Shown here: positions 1-8,671 of the stretch, piece by piece
Position numbering within the stretch: the first letter of the stretch is position 1
Layout of the letters: the number at the start of each line of letters is the position of its first letter
DNA from: Bin5 sp965208965
GTDB lineage: Bacteria > Chloroflexota > Anaerolineae > Caldilineales > Caldilineaceae
Direction: 5' to 3'
DNA length: 64,000 nt
Assembly (NCBI GenBank): GCA_965208965.1
Contig: OZ242384.1
Coordinates: forward strand, 4,092,001 to 4,156,000
Notes under the pieces: generated by a model
What the model saw: the letters and a program-made list of their open reading frames with translations, nothing else
The model's database searches: none
What the model was told of the DNA's origin: nothing
Position numbers and translations under genes: made by a program

Positions 1-594
1 GGCGTCAACCCGCCAATCGGCGACGAAAAGTACTGGCCGCTCTTTGAAGCGGCGGCCCGGCACGACCTTTCCATCAGCTTTCATGGCATTGAAGCTCTCA
101 TCCACGACAACTATCCCCTGCGGGTAGCCCACTTTCACACGCTCATGCAGGTCAACAGTATGGGCTTTCCATTCACGTCGATGCTGCAGATAATGTCGGT
201 CGTATGCGCCGGCATCCCCGTCCGATTCCCCAACCTGAAGTTCGCCATCCTGGAGGCAGGACTCACGTGGATGCCATTCATCATGTACCGGCTTGACGCC
301 GCATACCTGCGCTACCGCACGGAGTTGCCGGCGCTGGAGAAGAAGCCCAGCGACTACATCCGGGACTGGTACATCGGCACACACGAACTGGAGGCGTTAC
401 CTCGCCGCGGCGATCTGGCCAAGCTGATCGATCTGTACCAGGGCCAGAACACGACGATGTGGGCCTCGGACTGGCCGCACCTGGAACGGGACCTGATCGC
501 GGGCTTCATGCGCTATGAGATGGACGATACACTTCGCCGCAAGATCCTGGGCGAGAACGCGCTCCGATTCTTCGGGCTGAAGCCGCGAAAATGA
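1..594 (+). CDS. Amidohydrolase family protein (amidohydrolase_2-like), 5' end outside window
   Basis: The reading frame is already open at base 1 and ends TGA at 594, so only about 197 C-terminal codons are seen. They resemble the end of a TIM-barrel metal hydrolase/decarboxylase of the PF04909 type. SFHG lies near the visible start. The motif WASDWPH holds the strand-8 Asp that handles the metal-bound water, and the chain closes with NALRFFGL, a typical family ending. Such enzymes act in the cytoplasm on cyclic or aromatic acids; the substrate here cannot be read. The stop overlaps the next start codon (ATGA at 591-594), so this gene and the Rieske gene are probably translationally coupled. 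Confidence 0.85.
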   Translation, partial: GVNPPIGDEKYWPLFEAAARHDLSISFHGIEALIHDNYPLRVAHFHTLMQVNSMGFPFTSMLQIMSVVCAGIPVRFPNLKFAILEAGLTWMPFIMYRLDAAYLRYRTELPALEKKPSDYIRDWYIGTHELEALPRRGDLAKLIDLYQGQNTTMWASDWPHLERDLIAGFMRYEMDDTLRRKILGENALRFFGLKPRK

Positions 595-983
595 CTCCTG
601 AAAAGCAGTCCTCTCGCAGCACCCGTTCGCAACGCAAGATCGCGGTTGCCCCGCACAGCGACTTCCCTCCCGGCACGCGCATGGAGGTCAAGGTCGGTCG
701 CGTGCTGATCGCCGTCTTCAACGTAGACGGCGAGTTTTTCGCACTCTTTGGCCGCTGCCCACACCAGTCAGCCCCTTTGAGCAGGGGCCGGCTCCAGGGC
801 ACAGTAGTCTGCAATGCGGATACGTGCTGGGAAACGCAATGGGCCCACGAAGGCGAAGTTCTTGTCTGCCCGGGGCATGGGATGGAGTACAACATTCGCA
901 GCGGCAAGGCCTTTGGCTACGACCTCAAACTGCGTACCTACGAGGTCGTGGTCGAAGACGGCCAGGTATTCGTTGTCATGTAG
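591..983 (+). CDS. Rieske [2Fe-2S] ferredoxin-like protein
   Basis: A 130-residue soluble protein with the two halves of a Rieske cluster site: CPH at residues 56-58 and CPGH at 93-96, separated by a typical loop. There is no transmembrane segment and no catalytic domain, so it resembles the small Rieske ferredoxins or NirD-like proteins that pass electrons to oxygenases. The first 20 residues are Ser/Arg-rich and probably disordered. It starts inside the stop codon of the amidohydrolase (ATGA), implying one mRNA and perhaps one pathway. No oxygenase alpha subunit is seen downstream, so its electron partner is unknown. Confidence 0.9.
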   Translation: MTPEKQSSRSTRSQRKIAVAPHSDFPPGTRMEVKVGRVLIAVFNVDGEFFALFGRCPHQSAPLSRGRLQGTVVCNADTCWETQWAHEGEVLVCPGHGMEYNIRSGKAFGYDLKLRTYEVVVEDGQVFVVM

Positions 984-1139
984 GGCCAGGCTCTCGTTCC
1001 AAATCAGGATGTTCTCCGTCGCTCTCAATGGACAAAGGGATTTCCTCAGCGCCCTTACCAGGAAAGCCCAAGTCCTGAACTCTCGGACCTCACAACAGTC
1101 AAACGTCAGCGAACCCAATTCATTCGGCAAGAGGCAGAA

Positions 1140-2387
1140 ATGGAAAGAGATGAGATAGTCGCGCGGCCAATTCGGAAGGCTGAGTTCGGCGAACCGATAC
1201 CCGTTACCATCGAAGACATGCTGAATGAAATCAGCAACCAGGGCCCGGCCATCCCCGCGGTCATCAGTTCGGTCCAGCCGCAGCTTGAGGCCTTAGATCC
1301 CTCCCTCCTGGCGGAGAGCTCCCACTTCTACATCACAGGCTGCGGCGACTCCTACTTTGCCGGTCTGGCCGCCCGCCTTGCCTTTGCCCGCTATGCCGGC
1401 GTTCCCACCGAAGCGCTGGAAGCACTCGAGTTCGGGCGCTATGCCGCCGGGTTCGTTCCACCCGGCTCTACCGTCTTCGGAATCTCCAACTCCGGGAAAG
1501 CCACCCGTTCCGTCGAAGCGCTTGTCAACGCCCGCCTGGGCGGGGCCCGCACTGTCGCGATTACGGGCAATTCGGAGGGCTGGCTGGCCCAGGAGGCAGA
1601 AACCATTCTGGATCAGAGCGTCCGGCTAGCCGGGGAGCTGATCGGAATGCCGAGCAACCTGGCGACCGACGAAGAGGACGACAAACCACGCCGCGGCTCG
1701 TTCGGTCTGGTCAACTACCTGGCCAGCCTGACCACTCTTTATCTGATCGCATTCCAGACCGGAGTCGTGCGCGGCCGGATCACAGAGGGCGAGGCCGATG
1801 CCTTACGGGCAGAGCTGCGATCCACTGCAGAGCTGATCGCCGAGACAGTGCGCATCTGCACGCCGGCCGCCGAAGCCTATGCCGAGCAGGTCAAGGAGAT
1901 CGAGAGCTACACTTTTCTCGGCTCCGGCCCCAGCCTTGCCACCAGCCTGTTCTACGCGGCCAAGACGTATGAACTGCCACGCGTTTACGGCGTCTCCCAG
2001 GAGTTGGAAGAGTGGGCGCACGAGCAGTTTTTCCTCACAGGAACCGGCACACAGGTCCTGTTCATTGCGCCCCAAGGCCGCAGCGTCAGCCGGATCAGAG
2101 AGTTGCTGCTCACAACGCAGACCATGGGTGGTTGCGGTGTCGTCGTCACCGACGAAAGCAACCCGGACCTATCCGAAGCTGCCGACGTGACTCTGCCGGT
2201 GGCAGGGTCCGTTTCAGAGGAGCTGTCGCCGCTCGTCTACTGCGTCCCGGGCCAGCTCTTCGCTACCTGTCTGGCCCGATCACGCGGCCGGTTGGCCTTT
2301 GAATTTGACTCTCCGCTGCAGTATGAAATGAACATGCGCACGATCCAGGAGAGCCAGTTGATCGAGTTTCACCCTCCTCGAAAATGA
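1140..2387 (+). CDS. Tandem SIS-domain sugar-phosphate binding/isomerase protein
   Basis: 415 residues with two sugar-isomerase (SIS) domains, as in the isomerase half of GlmS or in AgaS/FrlB-type deglycases. The first has YITGCGDSYFAG (about 65-76) and the phosphate-binding GISNSGKATRS (114-124). The second begins near YTFLGSGPS, with an EEWAHEQFF segment after it. There is no glutaminase domain, so this is not GlmS itself. Family members isomerise or deaminate phosphosugars in the cytoplasm. The stop overlaps the start of the PfkB gene (ATGA at 2384-2387), and the eIF2B-like gene follows 2 bp after that, so the three form a tight operon. Weak SD (GAGG) 5 bases before the ATG. Confidence 0.87.
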   Translation: MERDEIVARPIRKAEFGEPIPVTIEDMLNEISNQGPAIPAVISSVQPQLEALDPSLLAESSHFYITGCGDSYFAGLAARLAFARYAGVPTEALEALEFGRYAAGFVPPGSTVFGISNSGKATRSVEALVNARLGGARTVAITGNSEGWLAQEAETILDQSVRLAGELIGMPSNLATDEEDDKPRRGSFGLVNYLASLTTLYLIAFQTGVVRGRITEGEADALRAELRSTAELIAETVRICTPAAEAYAEQVKEIESYTFLGSGPSLATSLFYAAKTYELPRVYGVSQELEEWAHEQFFLTGTGTQVLFIAPQGRSVSRIRELLLTTQTMGGCGVVVTDESNPDLSEAADVTLPVAGSVSEELSPLVYCVPGQLFATCLARSRGRLAFEFDSPLQYEMNMRTIQESQLIEFHPPRK

Positions 2388-3370
2388 GTTCGACCGAATG
2401 GGGCGCGGCAGGTACGGACGGACCTGTCCGTCAGCACGACCTGATCGTAGTTGGCGTCACTTGCACTGAGGAGATTATCGGCGTAGATTCGCTGCAAGCG
2501 CTCGACAGCCATCGTGAAATTGAAATTCGCGGCCGCTGGCAAAGCGTAGGCGGGAACGGTCTCAACGTCGCCGTGCATGCCGCCCGTCTCGGCGCCGACG
2601 TTGCCCTCATCTCCAAGATTCCAAGAGACATCTGGCCGGACGTTTCCGGTGTACTAAGGCGTTCAGGCGTGGATGACTCCCTCATTGTGCCCGAGTACGT
2701 CAGCCCGGCCCCTCAAGTTCTGCTTGTCACAGACGACCAAGGAGAATACGGTGTGTTCGTCTCGGACCGCGCCGGACTTGCGTTCACGCCTGCAGACGTC
2801 GCCCATGTCACAGTAATGGCCGCCCGCCATGTGCATTTCGACGGCTTCAGTCTGGGGGCGTTGAACCTTGAGTCCCAGATCGAGTCGGCCCAGCACTTGC
2901 TCGAAGTGGCCGGCAGTTCAGACGCCGTCGTGTCAATCGACTTGAATCGAGCGATCTGCGACAACCAGCCGGAGCGGGTCAGAGAGATAGTCCGGCAGGC
3001 CGACATTCTCTTTGCCAATGGATATGAGGCACTGGCAGTGACGGGGGCTGCGTCCGTCGAGAAAGCTGCGCGCACGCTTGTTGCTTGGGACTTGCCGATG
3101 GTGGTCGTGAAAAATGGCAGTGAAGGTCTGATCTGCGCGACTCGGCAAAGGCTGGACTGCCTTTCTGCAATTGAAGTGCCCGTCGTAGATTCCATTGGCG
3201 CCGGCGACGGCGTGGTTGCGGGTACCCTTTGGGGCCTTCTGCGCGGCCTCGATCTGCATGAGGCTGTCAGAATCGGCGCGGCAGTGGCCGCGCTCGTTTG
3301 CACAGGTCATGGTTCGCAGGGCGCCGAATTTGAGAAGGCGGATGTTGACCGCCTTTGTGAGGAAGTCTGA
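2384..3370 (+). CDS. PfkB-family carbohydrate kinase
   Basis: 328 residues of the ribokinase/PfkB fold. The N-terminal sugar-binding signature is visible as VGGNGLNVAVHAARLGADV (about 56-74). The ATP-site signature DSIGAGDGVVAG (269-280) contains the catalytic Asp275 in the GAGD anion hole. Members phosphorylate sugars, sugar phosphates or nucleosides; the substrate cannot be named from sequence. The gene begins inside the SIS stop codon and is followed after 2 bp by an eIF2B-like gene. In archaeal nucleoside salvage a PfkB-type ribose-1-phosphate kinase works with an eIF2B-family ribose-1,5-bisphosphate isomerase, so a kinase plus isomerase-fold pairing here is suggestive but unproven. Confidence 0.92.
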   Translation: MSSTEWGAAGTDGPVRQHDLIVVGVTCTEEIIGVDSLQALDSHREIEIRGRWQSVGGNGLNVAVHAARLGADVALISKIPRDIWPDVSGVLRRSGVDDSLIVPEYVSPAPQVLLVTDDQGEYGVFVSDRAGLAFTPADVAHVTVMAARHVHFDGFSLGALNLESQIESAQHLLEVAGSSDAVVSIDLNRAICDNQPERVREIVRQADILFANGYEALAVTGAASVEKAARTLVAWDLPMVVVKNGSEGLICATRQRLDCLSAIEVPVVDSIGAGDGVVAGTLWGLLRGLDLHEAVRIGAAVAALVCTGHGSQGAEFEKADVDRLCEEV

Positions 3371-3372
3371 GA

Positions 3373-4347
3373 ATGGAAACGCAACCCAACGACAACTGGC
3401 AGCTCGCCTCCTTCCCCCCACCGGTCCGCCAACTAATGGAAGTCATCGAGAGTTCGGGCCCTTTGGGCACGAGCGCAGTTATCGGGATGTACGGCCAGGC
3501 GCTGGAGATGCTCGCGGTGGAAAGCACGGCCAGGTCGGGGGGTGAACTGGCTGAACAAGCCCTGAATCTGATCAGTTACTTTTCGAAAACGCGCGGGCGT
3601 TTCACGGTTGCGGTGGCCAACAGCTTTGCCGCTTTGCGCATTCAGTTAGATGAAATTCGGGAAGGCGACCGCAGTGTAGAGGAATTGTCCCTGGCGCTCA
3701 GGGACTTTCACCGCCGCCTTGTGTCGGACCGGCAAGGCAGAATGGACGCAATCGCTGCCGCCGGGGCGAATCAACTGTCAGGGGCAGACTGCTTACTCCT
3801 GTATGACTACAGCAGCACAGTGTTCAAGGTGGTAGCCGCCCTGGCAAAGGAGAACGAGAATCTGCAGTTGGTCGTGCCGGAGAGCAGGACGTGCGCCGGG
3901 GGTCTGCCGATCCTTCGTCATGGGAAAGAGCTGGTGTGCAGGCAGTGGCTAGTTCCCGATGCGGCGCTGGCATTCGCCATGCCCAAGTGCGATGCCGTAT
4001 TGGTCGGCGTGGAAACATTGTTCAGAGACGGTTCCTTCACAAATACGGTCGGCTCGCTGACAACTGCGATTGTCGCCAACCATTTCGCGGTCCCATTTTT
4101 CGCCGTGACCGAGCTGACCAAAGCGGACCGTGGGAGAAGCCGGGACGCCCAGCCAGTGCGAACCTTCGACGAACCACTGGCCGGGCATGTAGAACAATTG
4201 GAATGGGATCGAATCGTGACGGACTATCCGCCGCTTGAAGAGACGCCGGGGACCCTGGTGACTGCCTATATCACTGAGAAAGGGGTTTTGAGACCTGAAC
4301 GGGTGTGGTCGACGGCCTCGACTGAAGCCGAAGTCGAAGGCGAGTAG
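3373..4347 (+). CDS. eIF2B alpha/beta/delta-family protein (R15P/MTR1P isomerase fold, catalytic pair replaced)
   Basis: 324 residues matching the eIF2B/MtnA/ribose-1,5-bisphosphate isomerase superfamily: VVPESRTCAGG (167-177), LVGVETLFRDGS (210-221), NTVGSLTTAIVANH, and the family tail ending in YITEKGVL (299-306). In active isomerases a Cys lies in an LTHCxS-type strand and an Asp in GAD. By my alignment these are Asp145 (LLYDYSS) and Glu214 (GVE) here, closer to the non-catalytic eIF2B subunits. It may therefore be a sugar-phosphate sensor or use different chemistry. It is last in the SIS-PfkB-eIF2B operon and converges with the PhyH gene at 4417; no hairpin is evident between them. Confidence 0.82.
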   Translation: METQPNDNWQLASFPPPVRQLMEVIESSGPLGTSAVIGMYGQALEMLAVESTARSGGELAEQALNLISYFSKTRGRFTVAVANSFAALRIQLDEIREGDRSVEELSLALRDFHRRLVSDRQGRMDAIAAAGANQLSGADCLLLYDYSSTVFKVVAALAKENENLQLVVPESRTCAGGLPILRHGKELVCRQWLVPDAALAFAMPKCDAVLVGVETLFRDGSFTNTVGSLTTAIVANHFAVPFFAVTELTKADRGRSRDAQPVRTFDEPLAGHVEQLEWDRIVTDYPPLEETPGTLVTAYITEKGVLRPERVWSTASTEAEVEGE

Positions 4348-4416
4348 GCGTCACATCCGGAGCCTTCGACTAACGCCCTTTTTCCGTTTCCCTGTACACG
4401 CTCCGCCTCACCGCCA

Positions 4417-5298
4417 CTAACCCATCTCTTCCACCGGCTGCACGGGCACTTTTTCAACAGGAATGAGCTCGTACTTTTCCCAGTGATACTGGAACTCTCT
4501 CGACTTCCAATCTTTGTAGATCTCTTCCCACGAGAGCCGGCCCTGATGGGGGGTCAGGACTAAGTCCATGACGGGGTCCGATGCCCTCTGGTAGCGATAG
4601 TCTACCGACAGCCGGATTCGATCCCCTGACAGGTTGGGCAGACCTTTATGCACGGTGTGGCTGTGGAAGAAGAGTATGTCCCCGTTCTCAAAAGGACTCG
4701 AGACCCACTCACCGCCGATCTTCTCAAAATGCGCCCTCAGTCCTCCCGCGCCGAGGGACCGCGAAACCGGCAGGATCCCATGTTTGTGCGACCCGGAAAG
4801 CACGCTCAGGCCACCCATGGTGTGCGGACAGTCGCCCAGCGGAAGCCATGCAGTCCAAACGTCCGGCGTCCCCTGAATGTGCACGAAGTCCTGGTGGGCG
4901 GGGGTCGTTTGCTCCAGGTTCGTCGGGAAGATGAAACGGGCAATGTTGCTGGGCTGCAGGAGTACGTCGCTGCCGAGAAGATGGCTGATGACGCTTACGA
5001 GCGCCCGGTCGTGGGCGAGGGTGTGGAAGGACTCCAAACACTGGACCGCATCGTACACTGGCGAAAACTCGGGCTCACCGGACACATGGGGCGGGTGGCT
5101 TGTTTCTGTCCCGTAGGGGTCGTGACCGGCATCGATCCAACCGACGTCGCGCAAGACGGCAATTATGTCTCTCTGGGCCTGAAGGATGGCCTCCTTGTCT
5201 ACGAAGTTTCGCAGAAACAGATAGCCGTCCCGGTTGGCCTGTTGGCGCAGGGCTTTGCCGTCGTCCTTAATGTCGCTGGAGTCAACAAATGGATTCAC
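4417..5298 (-). CDS. Phytanoyl-CoA dioxygenase (PhyH) family protein
   Basis: 293 residues of the Fe(II)/2-oxoglutarate PhyH fold. The metal triad is readable as HQD (His135, Asp137) and the distal His217 in HTVHKGLPN; Arg229 in DRIRL would bind 2-oxoglutarate. The start is GTG at 5298, with AGGAAGGA about 7 bases upstream. Bacterial PhyH proteins hydroxylate varied small molecules, rarely phytanoyl-CoA. It lies 75 bp downstream of the OppC-like permease on the same strand and is probably co-transcribed with the importer, so its substrate may be what the importer brings in (inference). Confidence 0.88.
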   Translation of the reverse strand: MNPFVDSSDIKDDGKALRQQANRDGYLFLRNFVDKEAILQAQRDIIAVLRDVGWIDAGHDPYGTETSHPPHVSGEPEFSPVYDAVQCLESFHTLAHDRALVSVISHLLGSDVLLQPSNIARFIFPTNLEQTTPAHQDFVHIQGTPDVWTAWLPLGDCPHTMGGLSVLSGSHKHGILPVSRSLGAGGLRAHFEKIGGEWVSSPFENGDILFFHSHTVHKGLPNLSGDRIRLSVDYRYQRASDPVMDLVLTPHQGRLSWEEIYKDWKSREFQYHWEKYELIPVEKVPVQPVEEMG

Positions 5299-5373
5299 AG
5301 TTCTGTCCTTCCTCTTTTGCTGTGCAGCCGCGTTGCGAATTCAGCGCGCCTGACCGGGAATTGAGAGAGAGCG

Positions 5374-6525
5374 CTAGACGTGCGTATAGGGATCGGAAGC
5401 GTCACGCAGGCCGTCGCCGACAAAGTTGAATGCGAGAATACTGACCACGACGAACACGGTCGGCAACAGCAGCCAGGGTGAAAGCGCAAGAACACGAATC
5501 GCCTGCGCGTCCTTGAGCAGTACGCCCCAGCTTATGGCCGGAGGCTGCAGGCCCAGACCAATGAAACTAAGGGCAGTCTCGCCCAAGATCATCTGGGGGA
5601 TGGCCAGTGTCAGGCGCGCGATTATGTAGCTCATAAAGGAGGGCAGCAGGTAGCGAAATATGATCCGCAGGTTGCTCGCCCCATCCAGCTCCGCCGCGCC
5701 GACGAAGTCTTCCTCCCTCAGGGCAAAGAACCGACCGCGAACAACACGCGCGATACTGGTCCAGCCGACAATGGACAAAATGAGAACGATTGCAAAGTAG
5801 GTCCTGACCACGGGCCAGTCCGAGGGCAGCGCAATACTCAGAGCCATCCACAGCGGCAGCGTCGGCAGCGCGCGCAGTGATTCGATAACTCGCTGAATCA
5901 CCATATCCACCGTGCCGCCCAGGTAGCCGGACAGTCCCCCAATCAAAATGCCCAGGAAAAAACTCATGGCAACGCCCACCAGACCAATGGTGAGCGAGAT
6001 GCGGGCGCCATATACGATTCGGGTAAAGAGGTCGCGCCCCACCGTATCCTGTCCCAGCAGCGAAAGACGGGCCTCCGGATCCTGCAGACCGAACAGATGA
6101 ATCTCGCTTTCGAAGAGACCCCACAGCTTGTACGGGTCGCCGCGCACAAAGAGCCCCAGCGGCTGCATTACCGTTTCATCTTCTACGAAGATCGCGGCGT
6201 AAGTTTCCGGGTCCAGGCTTTTCTCAAATGGGTGCACAAAGGGACGAAGATGGAAGTTCCCTTCAGGGTCGATGAAGCGAACCGTGTGCGGGGGGGCCAG
6301 GGTCAGTTCTTCTCTGAAGATATACGGATCGTAGGGGGCCACGAACTCTGCGAAAATGGCGACAAAGTAGAATAGTCCCAGTACAACCAGCGAAATGACC
6401 GCCAGCTTGTGCTGGAAAAAACGCCAGCGGATCAGCTGCCACTGTGAAGCGACCAGAATTCGCTGGTCCGTCTGGTCTCCTGCGGCGATCCCGTCAATCG
6501 GCGCCGCGCCCGCTGCTTGTGTCAT
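5374..6525 (-). CDS. Peptide-type ABC transporter permease (OppC/DppC-like)
   Basis: 383-residue inner-membrane permease with the OppC layout: a cytoplasmic N-terminus, one TM segment (about 38-60), a long extracytoplasmic loop, then a five-helix core. The core ends with the EAA coupling motif seen as AAELDGASNLRIIFRYLLP, followed by the family ending DGLRDASDP. The loop is longer than in E. coli OppC (about 300 residues), with an insert between TM1 and the core. It starts in the stop of the upstream ATPase gene (ATGA at 6522-6525). With OppB it forms the channel for peptide or related solutes. Confidence 0.93.
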   Translation of the reverse strand: MTQAAGAAPIDGIAAGDQTDQRILVASQWQLIRWRFFQHKLAVISLVVLGLFYFVAIFAEFVAPYDPYIFREELTLAPPHTVRFIDPEGNFHLRPFVHPFEKSLDPETYAAIFVEDETVMQPLGLFVRGDPYKLWGLFESEIHLFGLQDPEARLSLLGQDTVGRDLFTRIVYGARISLTIGLVGVAMSFFLGILIGGLSGYLGGTVDMVIQRVIESLRALPTLPLWMALSIALPSDWPVVRTYFAIVLILSIVGWTSIARVVRGRFFALREEDFVGAAELDGASNLRIIFRYLLPSFMSYIIARLTLAIPQMILGETALSFIGLGLQPPAISWGVLLKDAQAIRVLALSPWLLLPTVFVVVSILAFNFVGDGLRDASDPYTHV

Positions 6526-7610
6526 GCGCTTGCACCTTCCTCGCGCAGAATTGGGCCTGCGATTCCCGTCAGCTCCAGACTATCGGCGAAATGGCACGCA
6601 GCCTGGTGCGAATGAGTCTCACTTCCGCCGACATCGATCAGCTCCGGCATTTCCTGCCTGCAGCGGTCCTCTGCATAGCGGCAGCGGGGATGGAAAGCGC
6701 AACCGCCCGGCAGGTTCCCGGGATCGGCCACTTCGCCAGAGAGCACGATTCGCTCCCGGTGCTTTGTGTTGGGATCGGGATTCGGCGCCGCGGAAATCAA
6801 CGCCTCGGTGTAGGGGTGCCTGGGATTGGTGTACAAGGCCTCGGTCTCGCCAATCTCCACGATTTTGCCGGCGTACATGACCGCCACCCGATCGGCTTCA
6901 TACTTTACGACAGCCAGATTATGGGCAACGAAGAGGTATGTGAGACCGAGCTGGTTCTGAAGCTCCTTGAGCAAGTTCAGAATCTGGGCCTGAACCGAAA
7001 CGTCCAGGGCCGACACTGCCTCATCCGCGATCACGACTTTGGGCGAAAGGGAGAGGGCGCGTGCGATGGCGATACGCTGACGCTGACCACCGCTAAATGC
7101 GTGCGGATACCTGTTCATCGTTGAAGGATCGAGGCGCACGAGACGCAGCAGCTCCGCCACCCGCTCCTGCAAATCGTCCTGATCTTTGACTATGCGATGA
7201 ATGACAAGCGGCTCGCCGATTATCTGGAGCAGTGTCATGCGCGGATTCAAGGATGAAAATGGATCCTGGTAGATCATGCGGATGTTTCGACGAGCTTCCT
7301 TGAGCTCCCCTTTCTCCATCTGCGTGAGATCCATCGGCTGCGCGTCTCCGATCCGGAAGAGAACACGGCCTGCGGTAGGTCGTTGGGCCTGGATGATGCA
7401 GTGGCTGGTTGTCGTCTTTCCGCAGCCGCTTTCCCCGACCAAGGCCAGCGTTTCGCCCTCGTTCAGGTCGAAGTTCACATTATCGACTGCCTTCACCACG
7501 CCAACCTGACGGCGCAGAAAGCCTGTCTCTATTGGGAAATGCTTTACGAGGTTGCGAACCGAGATGATGGTGCGCTCGTTCATGTTTTCTGCGCGGGTGG
7601 TTGTCGTCAT
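6522..7610 (-). CDS. Peptide-type ABC transporter ATP-binding protein (OppF/DppF-like)
   Basis: 362-residue cytoplasmic ATPase. Walker A is GESGCGKTT, the ABC signature is FSGGQRQRI, and Walker B ends VVIADEAVSALDVS. The C-terminal oligopeptide domain carries the CAFHPRC...C type Cys cluster, found in Opp/Dpp ATPases that hold a [4Fe-4S] site. The first ten residues before MNERTI are poorly conserved, so translation could begin at that internal Met, but the ATGA overlap with the preceding ATPase gene supports the longer start. It pairs with the OppD-like subunit to power import. Confidence 0.93.
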   Translation of the reverse strand: MTTTTRAENMNERTIISVRNLVKHFPIETGFLRRQVGVVKAVDNVNFDLNEGETLALVGESGCGKTTTSHCIIQAQRPTAGRVLFRIGDAQPMDLTQMEKGELKEARRNIRMIYQDPFSSLNPRMTLLQIIGEPLVIHRIVKDQDDLQERVAELLRLVRLDPSTMNRYPHAFSGGQRQRIAIARALSLSPKVVIADEAVSALDVSVQAQILNLLKELQNQLGLTYLFVAHNLAVVKYEADRVAVMYAGKIVEIGETEALYTNPRHPYTEALISAAPNPDPNTKHRERIVLSGEVADPGNLPGGCAFHPRCRYAEDRCRQEMPELIDVGGSETHSHQAACHFADSLELTGIAGPILREEGASA

Positions 7611-8671
7611 TCGAGCCGGTCCCTGCCGCCGTACAGGAAGCAGCTCACCTCGTGACCCTTTGCAACTTCGGTAAGGGGGGGATCGTGTATCTCACAAACG
7701 CCGGCGATAAAGTCAGGGCAGCGGGTATGAAACTTGCAGCCGGTTGGCATCGCGTAGGGGTTGGGCACTACTCCCTCAATCGGTTCGATTTCCACTCTGC
7801 CCGGTTCCATCTTTGGGATCGAAGCCAGCAGGCCTCGCGTGTAGGGATGCTGCGGCCGGTGAAAGACATCCTCAACCGTTCCGTGCTCCACCTCCTTGCC
7901 CAGGTACATGATCATGACCCGGTCAGTCAGCTCTGCGATCACACCCAGATCGTGGGTTATCATAATGATCGCCATGCCCAAATCGGCCTGAATATCACGA
8001 AGCAGCTCAAGCATCTGGGCCTGAATCGTCACGTCCACTGCCGTAGTCGGCTCATCCGCGATCAGCAGTTTAGGCCGGCAGGAGAGTGAAAGCGCGACCA
8101 TCGCCCGCTGTCGCATGCCGCCGCTCAGATTAAAGGTATACTCGTCGATGTTGCGCGCCGGATTTGGCATGCCGACCCGTCGCAGCATGTCGACGGCCTG
8201 GTCGTGCGCCTCTTCCCTGCTAACTTCCTGGTGGATGCGGATCGTCTCGATGATCTGGTCACCGATGGTGTGCACGGGGCTAAATGCAGTCATCGGCTCC
8301 TGGAAGATCATGGCTATGTCTTTGCCCCGAATGTCCCTGAGTACGCGGCCATCGGCATCTTCAGCTGCCAGATCGATCGTCTGGTCTTCGTTCTGGAAGA
8401 GGATTTCGCCTCCCACGATCTTGCCGTTCCTGGGAAGGATACGGAGGATCGACTGGCTGGTCACGCTCTTTCCGCAACCGCTCTCCCCGGCGATTCCGAG
8501 AATTTCGCCAGGCTTGACATCGAAACTGACTCCGTCGACAGCCTTGACAACCCCTTCGCGCGAGAAGAAATGGGTCTGCAGATTGCGCACCGACAGCAGC
8601 GCGCCGTTCAACCCGCCGGCAGGAGGCGCCAGTTCATCAATTGCGGTTCCCCCACGTTGAAGCTCGCTCAT
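7607..8671 (-). CDS. Peptide-type ABC transporter ATP-binding protein (OppD/DppD-like)
   Basis: 354 residues: Walker A GESGCGKSV, signature LSGGMRQRAM, Walker B LLIADEPTTAVDVT, and a C-terminal oligo-HPY domain with the CKFHTRCP Cys motif. An LxGMIF-type Q-loop is seen as IAMIFQEPM. It overlaps the permease gene upstream (ATGA at 8668-8671) and the second ATPase downstream (ATGA at 7607-7610), so B-D-F-C are translationally coupled in a chain. It forms a heterodimer with the OppF-like protein at the cytoplasmic face. Confidence 0.93.
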   Translation of the reverse strand: MSELQRGGTAIDELAPPAGGLNGALLSVRNLQTHFFSREGVVKAVDGVSFDVKPGEILGIAGESGCGKSVTSQSILRILPRNGKIVGGEILFQNEDQTIDLAAEDADGRVLRDIRGKDIAMIFQEPMTAFSPVHTIGDQIIETIRIHQEVSREEAHDQAVDMLRRVGMPNPARNIDEYTFNLSGGMRQRAMVALSLSCRPKLLIADEPTTAVDVTIQAQMLELLRDIQADLGMAIIMITHDLGVIAELTDRVMIMYLGKEVEHGTVEDVFHRPQHPYTRGLLASIPKMEPGRVEIEPIEGVVPNPYAMPTGCKFHTRCPDFIAGVCEIHDPPLTEVAKGHEVSCFLYGGRDRLE

